A DNA stretch of 64,000 bases from Deinandra increscens subsp. villosa (taxonomy: Eukaryota; Streptophyta; Magnoliopsida; Asterales; Asteraceae), in contig JBCNJP010000006.1 in assembly GCA_039602395.1 (NCBI GenBank), forward strand, positions 44,824,428 through 44,888,427, given 5' to 3'. The stretch's first letter is position 1. Every line of letters begins with the position of its first letter. This document shows positions 21,430 to 33,021 of this stretch, one piece after another. A model generated the notes under the pieces. That model worked only from the letters and a program-made list of their open reading frames with translations, searched no databases and had not been told where the DNA came from. The position numbers and the translations under genes are program-made.

Positions 21430-24400
21430 AAATGGGAATTACCCACCTGAGCTTTCTTGATTGGCCATCTCCAGCCTCTTGCACCCCGATTATCACGCAA
21501 TCTCTGACCTTTTTCTTTGGAAAAACAATTGAACACCTCGAAATCCCTCTTTAACCGTCTCTCCTCCTTGATTGGCTATCTCCAGCACGCCGATATACCT
21601 TTTGAGAAACCCTAACACAAATGAAAATTTGAAATTCAAATGAGGACTCTCTCTCAAAGCCCCTTTCTCCATTCTCGCCTCTATTTCACCCTAATTTCAT
21701 GGATTCAGAAATGCTTTGAAATGAAGAAATGAAACCGCATTCACGCTTTTATTTTGGGTCAGTATACTAAACCTTAACATCAATCTTCAGGTTTGAATTT
21801 GTATTTCATAATAGTTTGTTTGATTCTAGGAGTCAGGACAAATTTTATATCATGTTTGGTTTTGTGGTTCATAGTCTGTTCTTGATTTTGTCTATTGGGA
21901 CCGACTTTGTTTAATGGATGCGATTTTAGATCTGCTTTCTTTTTAGGGTTTTACGATATTTAATAGAGGTTTATCGCGTTTATTCTTCTCTTTTAGGGCT
22001 TGAATGGGTGTTGCAGGAGAATTGAAGAGAAACTTGTCTAACAAAATCGAAGAGAACATCTTGCACATACTTTACCAGGTTCAAACATCGGCACAAAGAA
22101 TACATGAAATGGCGCTCAATTTCAAATGAAATTGAAATTGGTTCTACAAGTTAACACTTCTCCTTCTAAAACACTCACAGAAAACATACAGGTACATTTT
22201 TGTTTTGATTTCATTTTCGTATACTGGTTCTTTGAATTAATATGCCCTTTTGCTGCATCTATGATCTATCTCCGTATCTAGGTCCATTATCAATGTTCTT
22301 CTCTTTCCCAACCTGAATCTTCCTGCATCTGCCTTTCCACAGGAGAATGACGATGAATTGAGGAGGCCGGGTAGTGGAAATCAAAGTTTCTGAGCTAGAA
22401 GTTGATTGAAAGGTATTTATTTTTTTTGGTTCCTTTTAAACGATTAATCGATTCACAAGATTGTGAGTTAACCTAACTATATTCTCCATCTGTGACTCTA
22501 AAATATGCCATCTATACATGAAGAGCCACTACAAATTTTATTGATCCGTTAAAAATTAGCTTAATGTATAAAAATTGATTAGCTCAAAGGAGGTACATAG
22601 CGAGGTTCTGCTGTGCTGTATAAAAATTGATTAGCTCAAAATTTGGCTAGTTCTCAATCTTTTTTCATCGTTCTTCGTATTCAAATAATCCATTTCTTTA
22701 TAGCTATTTTGATGTTTTCATAGGATTTTTATTGAGGATTTAAAGAACATGTGGTGAGTTCTAAATCGTTTTTTATCTTGTATATTATCTTAACTTAATC
22801 CATTTGTTAAATCTTCTTTTTTTCTGGTTGGTTTTTTTTGTATTTAACCTTTGTATTGATTGTTGATTTGTAGGGTTTTGATTCAAACTTTTGGAGAAGT
22901 AGGTGTGGCAGTATATCTCATAAGTTTCTCTCATGATGATGCTGATAGATGTCGATTCGACGGAAGCATCTATGCAATGATAACAGTGGTAGCTCTTTCT
23001 ATAGATGGAGTTTTGGTATAATAAAAGCTAGGTTCAAATGAATTTTAATTTGTTGCAGGTTGTTTTGCTACAATTGAAGGGAAAATCCAGATAAAGATGT
23101 TATATCAAAATGGGATTTTAGTCAGGTAAAGCTATTTACATTAAGTGTAGCAACTATATTTTTTTTTGTAGGAATGAGGTGTATGGCTGGAGAAAAGGGG
23201 GAACTGGAAGAAGTAGAGGCGATTGATTTTGGTTCATAAAATGTACTATTGAAATGAAATGATGGTATGTAGCAAGGGTATTAGTCAAGGGTTAGGGCAG
23301 GCACATTCAGGTAGTGATGGACCTGCAAATTTGGTAGATATTCAAGGCATAAATGAGGAGTTGAGTCAAGGTTATGAGCTATTCAGATTTTATTAATTTT
23401 ATCAAGGTGTGTTATTTGTATTCACGTGTTCCCAATTACATATTAGATGTCTTGATCAGGGAAGAGCATACTTTAGAATCACACATCAAGTTCCAATTGC
23501 AGAGAATATGAAGTGAAGTGATGATCATTCTTCACTATTGTGATCCATGGTTGTTATTTGTATTTCTTCAATCAATTAGCATATGAATTCGAGGTTCAAC
23601 TGTGTTTGCTCTGAGTTAATCTTCATCTAGAAATCAATTACTTTTAGTTGTAGTTTGATATATATCTATCTATACTTTTGTATAAAGGACAATATTTTTA
23701 TAAGAAATTCTTAAATCCATACCTTTTCTTAATGTGCTCTTGAATATTTTATCTTAAGTTTATATTCTAAATAGAAATATTTACTGATGTAACGAGCAGG
23801 ATTATAACTTTCATTTTTTGGTTAAAGACTAATGTTGCAGGTTGCATTTTTGGTTAAGGGATCAGGCTACATCCTCGATTTTGTTGGTGATAAGGTGGTA
23901 GCAGGTCAGGTTCGTTTATGTTGTGTTGAACAAATTAATGCAACCTAATCCCTTAACCAAAAATAACTATATGAACAGATTAATGCAATAAATAGCTACA
24001 AAATATTCATTTGATCAGATACAAAAATATCAGCTTAACAAATTTGTTGACCTCTATTTAAAGAAAAAAAATCTTTAATTGGAGTTGAGGTTAACTAAGT
24101 TACTTCTGAAATCATCTTTGAGCTCTCAATGAATTTTCATAGTACTTTAGCTTTGCTTCTGTGAACAGGTGAAAACTAGGACATTCAAGAAATACATGAG
24201 GTCCTAGAGTATGCTTCCCAAAACAAAACTTTGTTAAGATGAATGATGTTGGATAATATGGTTGTGCCTCAACCTGATGGAGATATTGACATATCAATAA
24301 ACATGTTGCGGAGCTTATTAATGGCAAGTTCGAGAGTGAGGTAAAAGTCTAAAACATCATATTTTGTTTCTATTTTGTTGTTTATAACCAAATTAACGTG

Positions 24401-27179
24401 GTAAGGGCAGGGCGTCTGGGAACATGATATGGTTTTTTTTACTGTAGAGGTAAAAAATGATATGATATTTTTATTCAACCCATTCGTAAGTTAAGGAGTT
24501 AAAAATTTCTACTCTACATATTGTCTGTAAATAGAGGGCTGATTGGTATAACACCATGACTGGTCTGAACTTTATGTCATTTCCAAATTTGATCAGCAAT
24601 CCTACTGGAGGTAGTAGTAACAGATGGTGAATTTTTATCTCTAGAGTCAAAACCAATAATCACAGTGGGTAAAAAGTTTAAAGAAAATGGAAGTCAGGTT
24701 ACTGGTTATAACATCTCACATAATTCTAGGAGCAAAACAAAAATGTTAGCATAATTTAGTGTTTCTTGGTGGAGATTCTGATGTTAAAATATAATAACTA
24801 TGGATTATGATTTACAATCTCATGACAATAACCTTTGTTTTACCTTCTACAGGTAGCATTTATAGGAAAGTATGTCCAAAAATAGGCATCAACATACGGG
24901 TCACTTCTCTTCAAATTTGGTCGATGATTTATTTATGGGGCTAAGTTTATATAAGTACAATTTTGGCAGCAGAATGTGTTGTATAAGTTTCTCCTTCATG
25001 TGCAGGGATGTAAAAAAAAGGAGTTAAATGATAAAGTAAATTAGGTTCATAAAATGACTACAAAGGTAAATATAAAGTAAATTAGGTTCTAACATGACTA
25101 CAAAGGTAACCCACGTCGATTCACTTAACCCATGATGAAGATAACACGTATCATGCTTCATTTCATGGCAACTTTATAAATGGAATCCTTATTCGTTTCA
25201 CAAAAAGTAACTAAGAATAGGAAATTAGAATGGAATCTTTAAGCATGCTTGGTTAATTGTTCCTATTCAATTACCAGATTACTTTTAGTGGAGATTAGGT
25301 AATGTGTTTTGAGCGTCGTGTTAGTGTTTGCTACATGTTGTCTTTTAAACCTGCTTATCATCTTTAACTTTGTTTTAGGAAATGAATTAAGATGTTCATA
25401 TCTCTCCATTTATGTAATTTGTAGTTTACTGCTGGTTCTAATTGGTCTTTGGTTTTCTTTTTAATGGTATTTTCTTATTTAATTTTCTTAGGGATTTGCA
25501 TCGGTTTTTAATCCGTGTGTTGGCCTATTGGTTTGTTTACTGATTTGTTCAATCGATTAGTCTAATTATGATTTTGTTGAGATCCTTTGTTACCTACGTT
25601 TGTAAAGGCTTTGTGCATTGTAGAAGTTTGTATAAATGTTCATATTATTGTGTTGTTTTACGTTTTTTGTTTTCTGCTCATTCTTGCTAATTTTTGGGAT
25701 GCAGGTGTTGGATATGATCTTTGGTTAATGTTGTATGTGATTTAAGGTAAGTATATCTTCTTGGCTACATTAATTTGATGTCTTTTTGGATAAGTTGAGA
25801 GATAGTTTAAGTGGTTTTTTTTGGTCTATGACTACCTCCTACGGACACTCTTTTTCCCCATAGTTTTAAAGTTAAAATGCATGTGTTTGTCGTTTTTTTT
25901 GTTGTTGAAAGTAAGTTTATGTGTTTTGTTGGTATCATCTTGCTTACCCTGCATTAGTTGTTGTGTTTTGGGTTAGCTTGAACTAGCTTTTTGGTGGTTT
26001 TTTAAATCTATGACTAGAATTGCAGGCCCAGGGATTGTTTGCTGCGTTCGTTTCTCTTTAAAGGATGGGTATTATTTTTAGCTCCCCTTTTGGCACCCAA
26101 CCTTCTTATATTTTATGATGGATGGTGGTATGTATGTATTTCTGATCATTTGGTATCTTTTTTATATCATGTTTTGATGAGCTCCAAATGATTTTTTTTG
26201 TGTTTGCTTATAGTGGATTCATGGAGAGTTGATTAACAGTTGTAGAATTTATTTTGTGGTTAACCTTTATTAGGATGTGTTTTATCAGTTTTTCATTGTG
26301 ATTTTCATTTATACGGATATATTTATGGTGTAAATGATAGCTTCAATTTTATTTATATGTAGTTCGGAATTTCTAATAATTGTGTTGATGTGTCTTTTGT
26401 TCTTATATGTAAATAAACCATATATAAGTATTTATTCTTTAGTTTAAGATGCATAAGTTGAATATATGAATGTAGAAGGAAGAGAGGGTTTTAGTGGATG
26501 AAAAAGGTACGAACTTTTTTATTGTAGATGCAAAGTTTAATATATATGAATATAGAAGGAAGAGACTTGCAATCTGGCATGTTAAAAATATATATTAGCT
26601 TTTAAAAGTGAACATCTATGGAATATGGAAAGAGAAAGAGATGATAATCCTAAGGAAGATATGTATTATTCGGCTTCACTTTAAAACACATGCTTAATCA
26701 GAGACATTTACTAGTTATTTAAAGGAAATTATATATCTAACCGTATTATAATACATATAAAAAATGACAGTGTTTTTTGTTTACAAAATTAAGAGTTTTA
26801 AGGGGATAAAATAGTTTTTAAACAAGGAACTAAAATTATCATAAACAATCTATTTAATGACCATTGACATTTACAATATGCAATAAACTTCTATAATGTC
26901 ATGCTTAAGAAATGGTACTATATGCAATAGAAGTTGTAATATACGTTGATTTAATCATACATCTGTGAATAGTTATTAAAAGGAAATTATATATCTAACT
27001 GTATTATAATACATATAAAAATGATAATTTTTTTTTGTTTACAAAATTAAAAGTTTTAAGGGGATAAAATAGTTTCTAAACAAGGAACTAAAATTATCAT
27101 TAAACAATCTATTTAATGACCATCGACATCTAATGATGTTATATAAGTAAAATAAATAATAAGTTTAATATTATAAATT
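21430..27179. other. Long gene-poor stretch, probable body of a second Helitron
   Basis: No long frame and no recognised protein. The right end is a Helitron terminus, so much of this may be Helitron body; the left end was not found. Exon-like pieces occur, for example 23841-23900, reading VAFLVKGSGYILDFVGDKVV after a TTGCAG and before GTCAGG, and 24294-24342, reading HVAELINGKFESEV. I could not assign either. The remainder is T-rich, intron-like sequence. Confidence 0.35.
26713..27130. repeat. Direct duplication of about 160 bp
   Basis: 26713-26871 and 26971-27130 are near-identical, offset by 258 bp, and separated by about 100 bp of unique sequence. Both are non-coding and lie just upstream of the Helitron subterminal repeats. 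Confidence 0.85.
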
Positions 27180-27501
27180 GTCTTTTATATACAGAAATGA
27201 GTACCGCGTTTTAAATTATCATCCCCGCAACATCGTGCGGATATATTTTGTGTACCGTGTTGTAAATTGCCGCCACCGCGACATCGCGCAAATAGAAAAA
27301 CGAGAACCGCGTTGTAATGTGTCACCCCTGCCACATCGCGCACACAGAAAACGACCACCGTGTTGTAAATTGTCGCTGCACCGCATCACACTAACAGAAA
27401 CGACTACTTTATTGTATATTGTCGTGCCGCCACAACATACAAACAAGAGACAAATAGCACTTTATAACCTGTAGCCGCCGCAACGCGTGGGCACCATGCT
27501 A
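27180..27501 (+). mobile_element. Helitron 3' end, same family as 9301-14168
   Basis: About six units of a 51-bp repeat (starts near 27202, 27253, 27305, 27356, 27406 and 27458) lead into a terminal hairpin nearly identical to that at 14140-14160. The end reads GCTAT instead of CTAG, so the last base is mutated or lost. TA repeats follow. Confidence 0.7.
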
Positions 27502-27518
27502 TATATATATATATATTA

Positions 27519-28217
27519 ATAGACTATAATATTTCACTGTATTCTTGTATTGTATTCTAGTTATGTTGTAATTCTCTAGGGATTAGTTCTGTAAATTTAT
27601 CTCCTATATATAGGAGTCATTTGTTAATAAAGATTCAGGTTGAAAAATCAAATCCCTTCATGGTATCATACCTTCGATCCTCCACTAAACCGTAATTATT
27701 ACTGGCTCTCCTTGCTGTGCCACCCTAGTGGCCTCCAGCTCCCTCCTCCAACCCGTAATCCTCTCATTTTTTTCTCCTCCTTTCTTCCTGATGGAATCCA
27801 AACTCCATCCAGCCGTAGCAGTTGATAACATCCGTAATCTCATCCCCATCACTCTGGAGATCGTACAAACCAATATGGATCTTGGTCAGAACTTTTCAAG
27901 ATTCATTGTCGTGCGTTCATGGTCTACGATCATCTTCTCCCCAAACTTATCACTGTTGTCCCTCCTATGGATCTTATGACCAAGGCCACACATGACAAAG
28001 CGGTTGCTGAATGGGATTGCCTCGATGTGATCGTCCTCACTTGTATCTATGAGACGATTTCTAGCGACCTTCTTACCAACGTTCTCAAGAAGGACACTAC
28101 CGCCTATGATGTGTGGACCGCCCTAGCTAACACCATAGACGACAACAAAACTGCTCGAGTATTACAGCTTGATCAGAAACTGTGTAACAATCGTCAAGAT
28201 CAGTTGCCGACCAACGT
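27519..28217 (+). pseudogene. Ty1/copia fragment: LTR end, primer site and broken gag
   Basis: 27519-27660 looks like the R/U5 end of an LTR (CTATATATAGGAG, ending TTCA). It is followed directly by TGGTATCATACC (27661-27672), an initiator-Met-tRNA primer-binding site. Gag starts at 27791 (MESKLHPAVAVDNIRNLIPI), shifts frame around 27880-27920, and continues through MVYDHLLPKL and TAYDVWTALAN to 28217. Similarity stops abruptly in AT-rich DNA. The fragment matches the N-terminal half of copia gag (UBN2/DUF4219 type). No pol is attached. Confidence 0.75.
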
Positions 28218-28230
28218 TTTTTTATATATA

Positions 28231-28447
28231 TTTTTAATACTATGCTAAACATGTGTAGTATAACTATTTGTTGTAATGCATATGTAGCATTATCATTAGT
28301 ACTATAAATTTTTTAGTGTTTTTTTAATGTTTTTAACATAAGAAGTGTTTTTTCACATGATATTTTCTCTTGTGAAGTACTAATGATAATGTTGCATATA
28401 TGTAGTATAATTAATACTTATAATGCACATGTGCACTATTAAAAAAA
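28231..28447. mobile_element. Small inverted-repeat (MITE-like) element
   Basis: The two ends are imperfect inverted repeats of about 75 bp. The best-matching inner part is CATTATCATTAGTACT at about 28290-28305 against its complement at 28380-28395. It is AT-rich and non-coding. I could not identify a target duplication, so the boundaries are approximate. Confidence 0.5.
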
Positions 28448-28615
28448 TCACGAAATGACAATTGTTTAATTTTTTTTTTCAAGAATTAAGAACAATAGAA
28501 TCTTATAATTTTGGTGCAATTTTTATATAAAAAAAACATTAATGTTTGAAGAAGTTATAGAGGTTTTAATATTTGTTTTCATATATTCATAAAAAATATA
28601 TTTTCGCAAGATCCT

Positions 28616-28620
<5 letters not shown>

Positions 28621-28667
<47 letters not shown>

Positions 28668-28890
28668 AGGTTCATCGGGGAACACAAAAAAACGGATAAC
28701 TGGAGAACGTCTCTTAAAAAAACCATTATCTTTTTAGAAAACCAAATTTTTATGATATTTAGACTTAGAGATGGTTAATTAATTTTATTTCACATGTAAA
28801 CTATATCATTTCACATGTGAAACATAGAAAATAAATTGGTTCTTTAATTTCTCATTTTTTTGTGTGTTATATAGAATAAAACAAATACAT
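28621..28890 (+). mobile_element. (TA)n tract plus small element related to copy D
   Basis: A TA tract (28621-28664) is followed by GGGAGGTTCATCGGGGAACA and about 220 bp of non-coding sequence. That sequence contains TTTCACATGTGAAA, the palindrome found in the element at 14710. The right end is not flanked by a TA tract, so the boundary is approximate. Confidence 0.5.
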
Positions 28891-28978
28891 AATAGGAAAC
28901 CTATCTAAAAAAACCATTATCTTATCTAAAAAATCTTTATCTTTTAAAAGAAGTATAAGATACAATATTGTTTTGGTC

Positions 28979-29493
28979 AAAAACTGCCTAAGCAATTAGT
29001 TAATCAAACTTTGTATGTGAAGTAGCGTGTTTAGTGAATTTAATAAGGAAAATGCAAGTTTAGATGTTGACACAATGATGTAACGAGGGAAAAATACTGG
29101 AATCCCTGAGTATCCTCAAGGATCCTAGCAAAAAACCTCAGGAGCCGGCTTAAAGTGCCTGCTGCCTAAAACTTTTATATAAGTGTTACAGAGAGTATAG
29201 AGAGCATATATTGTATGTAGTGTGTAAACCTAGAGCTCAATATATAAGGATTACATCACAATTAATCCTCCTAAAAACTATCAACTAACTCCACGTCTTC
29301 CCACTAGTCGTTAAGGTCCATTTGGTCCGCGTTTCTTGTTAGTTGACCGGGTTATTAGGACACGTGAATTATATCAGAGATAATCTGTAAAAATAAACAA
29401 AGAGGAAATAGTTGTTAGCTAAAAATAATTTTCAGATCCTTACAGTGAAGTGCTTGCGAGCTGCTCCGCATATCCTGAAATCCGGTACTAACA
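28979..29493 (-). repeat. 3' LTR of the Tat element
   Basis: 515 bp, minus strand, starting TGTTAGTACCGG and ending GACCAAAACA. A G-rich polypurine tract (29496-29505, minus TTTGGGGGCAAT) directly precedes it. The left two thirds match the LTR ending at 55854. A TATA-like TTATATAA lies in both copies. Confidence 0.8.
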
Positions 29494-29739
29494 ATTGCCC
29501 CCAAATTAATGACGGATGGCGCATGCAAGCCAGCTGTCAAGAATTTGAATTCTGATCTTATTGCTAAGTAATGATAATCTGAGAGAAATTAGTTCGGCCC
29601 AACTTCCTAGGCGAAGTTCTCGTCAGCATATTCAGCCTTAAAACCCCCTATCTTCCTCATATTTTTCGCACAACTCTTTTTTGGAAACCCTAGAGCTCCT
29701 CCGATCTTCCACAGGTCAGTTTCCTCTTCTTACTTTTGA

Positions 29740-31483
29740 GTTTTCCTTTAACGATTAGCAAGAAGAACCTTCGCTCCAGCGCCACTGTCTCCGACAATGT
29801 GGCGCAAGGTTTCACCGATAAGGGCCTTCTTCCGGTGACAAAGGAGGAGACCTGCAATTCTCGTGCTTCCCTGACGGAACTGAATTCCATCCTTATGATG
29901 CTCGTCTGAAAGCCGATCATATCTCTTCCGACTGGGTTTGTTTCCTTTACTACCCTTTCCTCATCGGTATGACATTCCCTTTTCCCCCTTTGGTGAATGA
30001 GTTATTTTATGTAACTCGCTTAGCTTATTCTCAAGTCATGCCAATGATTTGGCGAATTCTTTTCTCTCTTCATCATTTGAACCAAACCCGTGATTTGAAC
30101 ATCGGGGTTGCTGAAATCTGCAAGGTGTATCGGCTTGGCACCCATGGTAACAGTCGGTTCGTTCTGAAAACCAAAACCGGAGAAGCCCAAATGATTCCCA
30201 GGGCTTCTCACAATGATCATGATTGGAGACGCCAATTCTTCTTTGTCAAAAGGGAAAGTCTATCCGGTTGCAAGAACCTTCCTACCCAATGGGTTGTCAG
30301 GGGTAGGGAGAGTTTTCTGAGCTATTTCAACTCTGTAATTTCTTTTACTTGTTTCACCAATGTTTGTATTTCTTGTACTTGCAGCTCCCAAGTTTGAAGC
30401 ATTGATCAAACCTTCCCAGGATTCTGCCAGGAAGCTCAAGGAACTCTACAGCATCCCAGCTCGTGAAAGAAGCTACCTTCCTGAAGGTGTAGCAAGTGCT
30501 CGGTCTATTTCTCAACAATCCCAAAGCCCATCCAGGACCATGTCTGCATGTACTTGTAGGAACTTGTTTTTATTTTGTTTCGGGCTACATCTTGTTGTCT
30601 TATGAAACTGATCTCTAATTGTCTCTGATGAAGCTCCAGGTTCAGCCTCCAACTTCTCTTTCCAGGACCTCAAGCTCCTAATTTCCAAGAAGGAAAACAC
30701 TGAGGAAACCAGCAGCAAGGCCCCTCAAGACATTTCAGCTGCCAAATTCCAGCCTCCCAGCACTTTGTCCAAGACTTCATCTGCCAAGAAGCGCAAGGCT
30801 TTGGACACCACCATCAATGTGGACAGTTTCGGCGGCCTTCTTCCTGTTGCAGCGGCTAACAAGCTGCTCTCTCTGCAAGCTGTGATGAACATTGTAAGTG
30901 CATACAGATAATAGAGAAGCATGTTAGAATTAAAGATAAAATACTCCCCTGATTGGTTTTGATCCACTTTGATTTGATGCAGGGTATTGATAAGCTGAGC
31001 CATGAAGTCATCGAGCTCGAAGGCAAACTGGAAGTAGCTGAGCAGAAGCTTGAGTCCTCTGAGCTTAAACTTGATGAAGCCTTTCTCCGCATCGAGCAGA
31101 TGGGTAAGATAGCTGCCAGCAAGAATCGCTACCATGAGAAGTAGCTCAAGGAACAAGAGGCTGCTGCTGCCGAAGCCTTGAACCTGGCCGATCAAAATGC
31201 CAAGTCCTCAGCTGCCATCAACGTGCTTGAGTGCATGATTAAGATGGCCAAAAGTGCACAGGCTAAAGGTTTCACTCCAGAGAGCTGGCCGGTCAAGGAT
31301 TGGGAGGTGATCCTTAAAAGGCTGATGGTTGAGAAGGATGAAGTTGCTGGGAAGGTGGTTAAGGAGTCTAAGCCAGAGGTCATGGTGGCGGATAGGGAAG
31401 CTGGTGGCGAGAAGGAAAAGGGCAAGGGCAAGGAGGTGGCAGCTGGTGGGGAGAAAGTGGGTGATGAAGGCAATCTTGACTAG
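29740..31483 (+). pseudogene. Antisense extra gene of the Tat element (gypsy-type transposon-domain protein), four exons
   Basis: Plus-strand exons: about 29740-30302, 30385-30549, 30634-30893 and 30983-31483. GT-AG junctions keep phase throughout (1, 1, 0). Exon 1 contains FPFPPLVNELFYVTR and QVMPMIWRILFSLHHL, typical of the plant 'putative gypsy type transposon' domain (PF04195). Exon 4 is a charged coiled coil with heptad-like leucines (ELEGKLEVAEQKLESSELKL) ending in a Lys/Gly/Glu-rich tail. Lesions: a likely frameshift near 29900 and one in-frame TAG at 31142-31144. It runs opposite to gag-pol, between integrase and the 3' LTR, where antisense extra frames are known in Tat elements. Function is unknown. 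The third acceptor (30633) lacks a good pyrimidine tract. Confidence 0.7.
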
Positions 31484-32040
31484 GTCGGAGCCCACATTTT
31501 TTGGTTGTTCTGTTTAGTGGTTGATGTTTTTAAAATAATGGGTGTGGTGAAACAGATACAATGGTACTTTAACTTTTGGAAGCTTGGATGGAGGGACCTT
31601 GAGTTTCAAGGCGAAGTCCAAGCTCCTTAGACAATATGGTTGGCCTCAGGTGGAGGGATCTTGGGTTCCAAGACGAAGCCTGGGGTCAACTTCTTTAATT
31701 ACCTACGTATATATAATCTAGTAGTATGTTGATCATCATGGTGTGTTGTTCACATTTTGATTATGTTGCAAATTCTGGAAAACAGTTTAATGAGGATCCT
31801 GTAGGATGCTCAGTAGCATTACTTAGTTTAAAAACTTAAAAGTTTAGAAAATCTGTCAAAATTAACAAACCATGGTGCTAGCCAATACCCAATTAGTAAT
31901 AAAAATGTATAATATCTGCATTACCAATGTCACCTGTTCATGAATACTCCAACTGTTGAGATGGTCAAGATCCTTAAGGACCCTTAAGAATCCTTAAGAT
32001 AGACTTGGTGAAATCCTGGTAAAACTGAAAATAAATCTTG

Positions 32041-32560
32041 AGTACTTAGGAATGAGTCAAACAGGGGTCAAGCCCATCTTAATCCTTTGAGGCACAAAAT
32101 GCCCTGTAAATCTTGGGTCTAAGGTAATTGGGATCATGCCCTTAAAACTTGAGAGACACGAAAGTGCTTAAACCTCAGTTAATGTGGAAACATTAAAAGC
32201 CTTTGTTAAACTGAGGTTAAGCTCAAATTTACTTGGGACTAAGCCAACTAGGGTCAAGCCCTTAAAACTTGAGAGACACGAAAGTGCCTAAACCTTAGTT
32301 AATGTGGAAACATTAAAAGCCTTTGTTAAACTGAGGTCAAGCTCAAATTTACTTGGGACTAAGCCAACTGGGGTCAAGCCCTTAAAACTTGAGAGACACG
32401 AAAGTGCCTAAACCTTAGTTAATGTGGAAACATTAAAGGCCTTTGTTAAACTGAGGTCAAGCTCAAATTTACTTGGGACTAAGCCAACTGGGGTCAAGCC
32501 CTTAAAACTTGAGAGACACGAAAGTGCCTAAACCTTTGTTGACATGAAAATATCAAAACC
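32041..32560. repeat. 120-bp tandem repeat in the Tat 3' region
   Basis: Three to four head-to-tail units of exactly 120 bp (for example GCTCAAATTTACTTGGGACT at 32221, 32341 and 32461), with a more diverged unit starting near 32041-32112. Units share CTTGAGAGACACGAAAGTGC. It is non-coding and lies between integrase and the antisense gene. A diverged pair of GGAGGGA(C/T)CTTGxGTT units also occurs at 31590-31690. Confidence 0.9.
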
Positions 32561-33021
32561 CTTTGGACCTTTTTAGGATGACACATCTGCCACCTGTTTT
32601 TGAGATGCACTCTATGGTTAACAATGATGAAATTATCAGCCACCCGTAGATGGACTGGTCGCACCACCTTGAACCATAGGCCACCATCGTGCGCTCCTGG
32701 CGAGGGTCATGCGCTCCGGGCGATTCCCATTAGTGAACGAGAAGGTGAAAACCTCCTAAACCTTTGACTGCATTCAGAATGCTTTAGATTAGAATAGGTG
32801 ATCAGCCTCGAGCTTATGACAGGATGCTCGAAACTTCTGCAAAACACTCAAGGCTTGGTGAGGGGTGGGTGTTAGCTTGGCTAACACCCCTCCGATGCCT
32901 AAGTCAGTAACCATTTCATAAAGATAATAATATGAAATTGAAATAAGAATCAAACTCATACCTGAAGTTTTCGAAGCTTAAACAAGGATTCTTGGAGATG
33001 CTTAGAGGATCCAGAGGGCAC

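Noticed and set aside
27178..27474. Open frames of 98 codons (plus) and 75 codons (minus) over the same stretch
   Set aside because: They lie entirely in the 51-bp Helitron repeat; both strands are open because the unit length is divisible by three and lacks stops.
28523..28726. Frame encoding an Ile-Tyr repeat
   Set aside because: Translation of a TA microsatellite.
32112..32560. CRISPR-like direct repeats
   Set aside because: The 120-bp units are contiguous with no unique spacers, and the sequence is plant nuclear.
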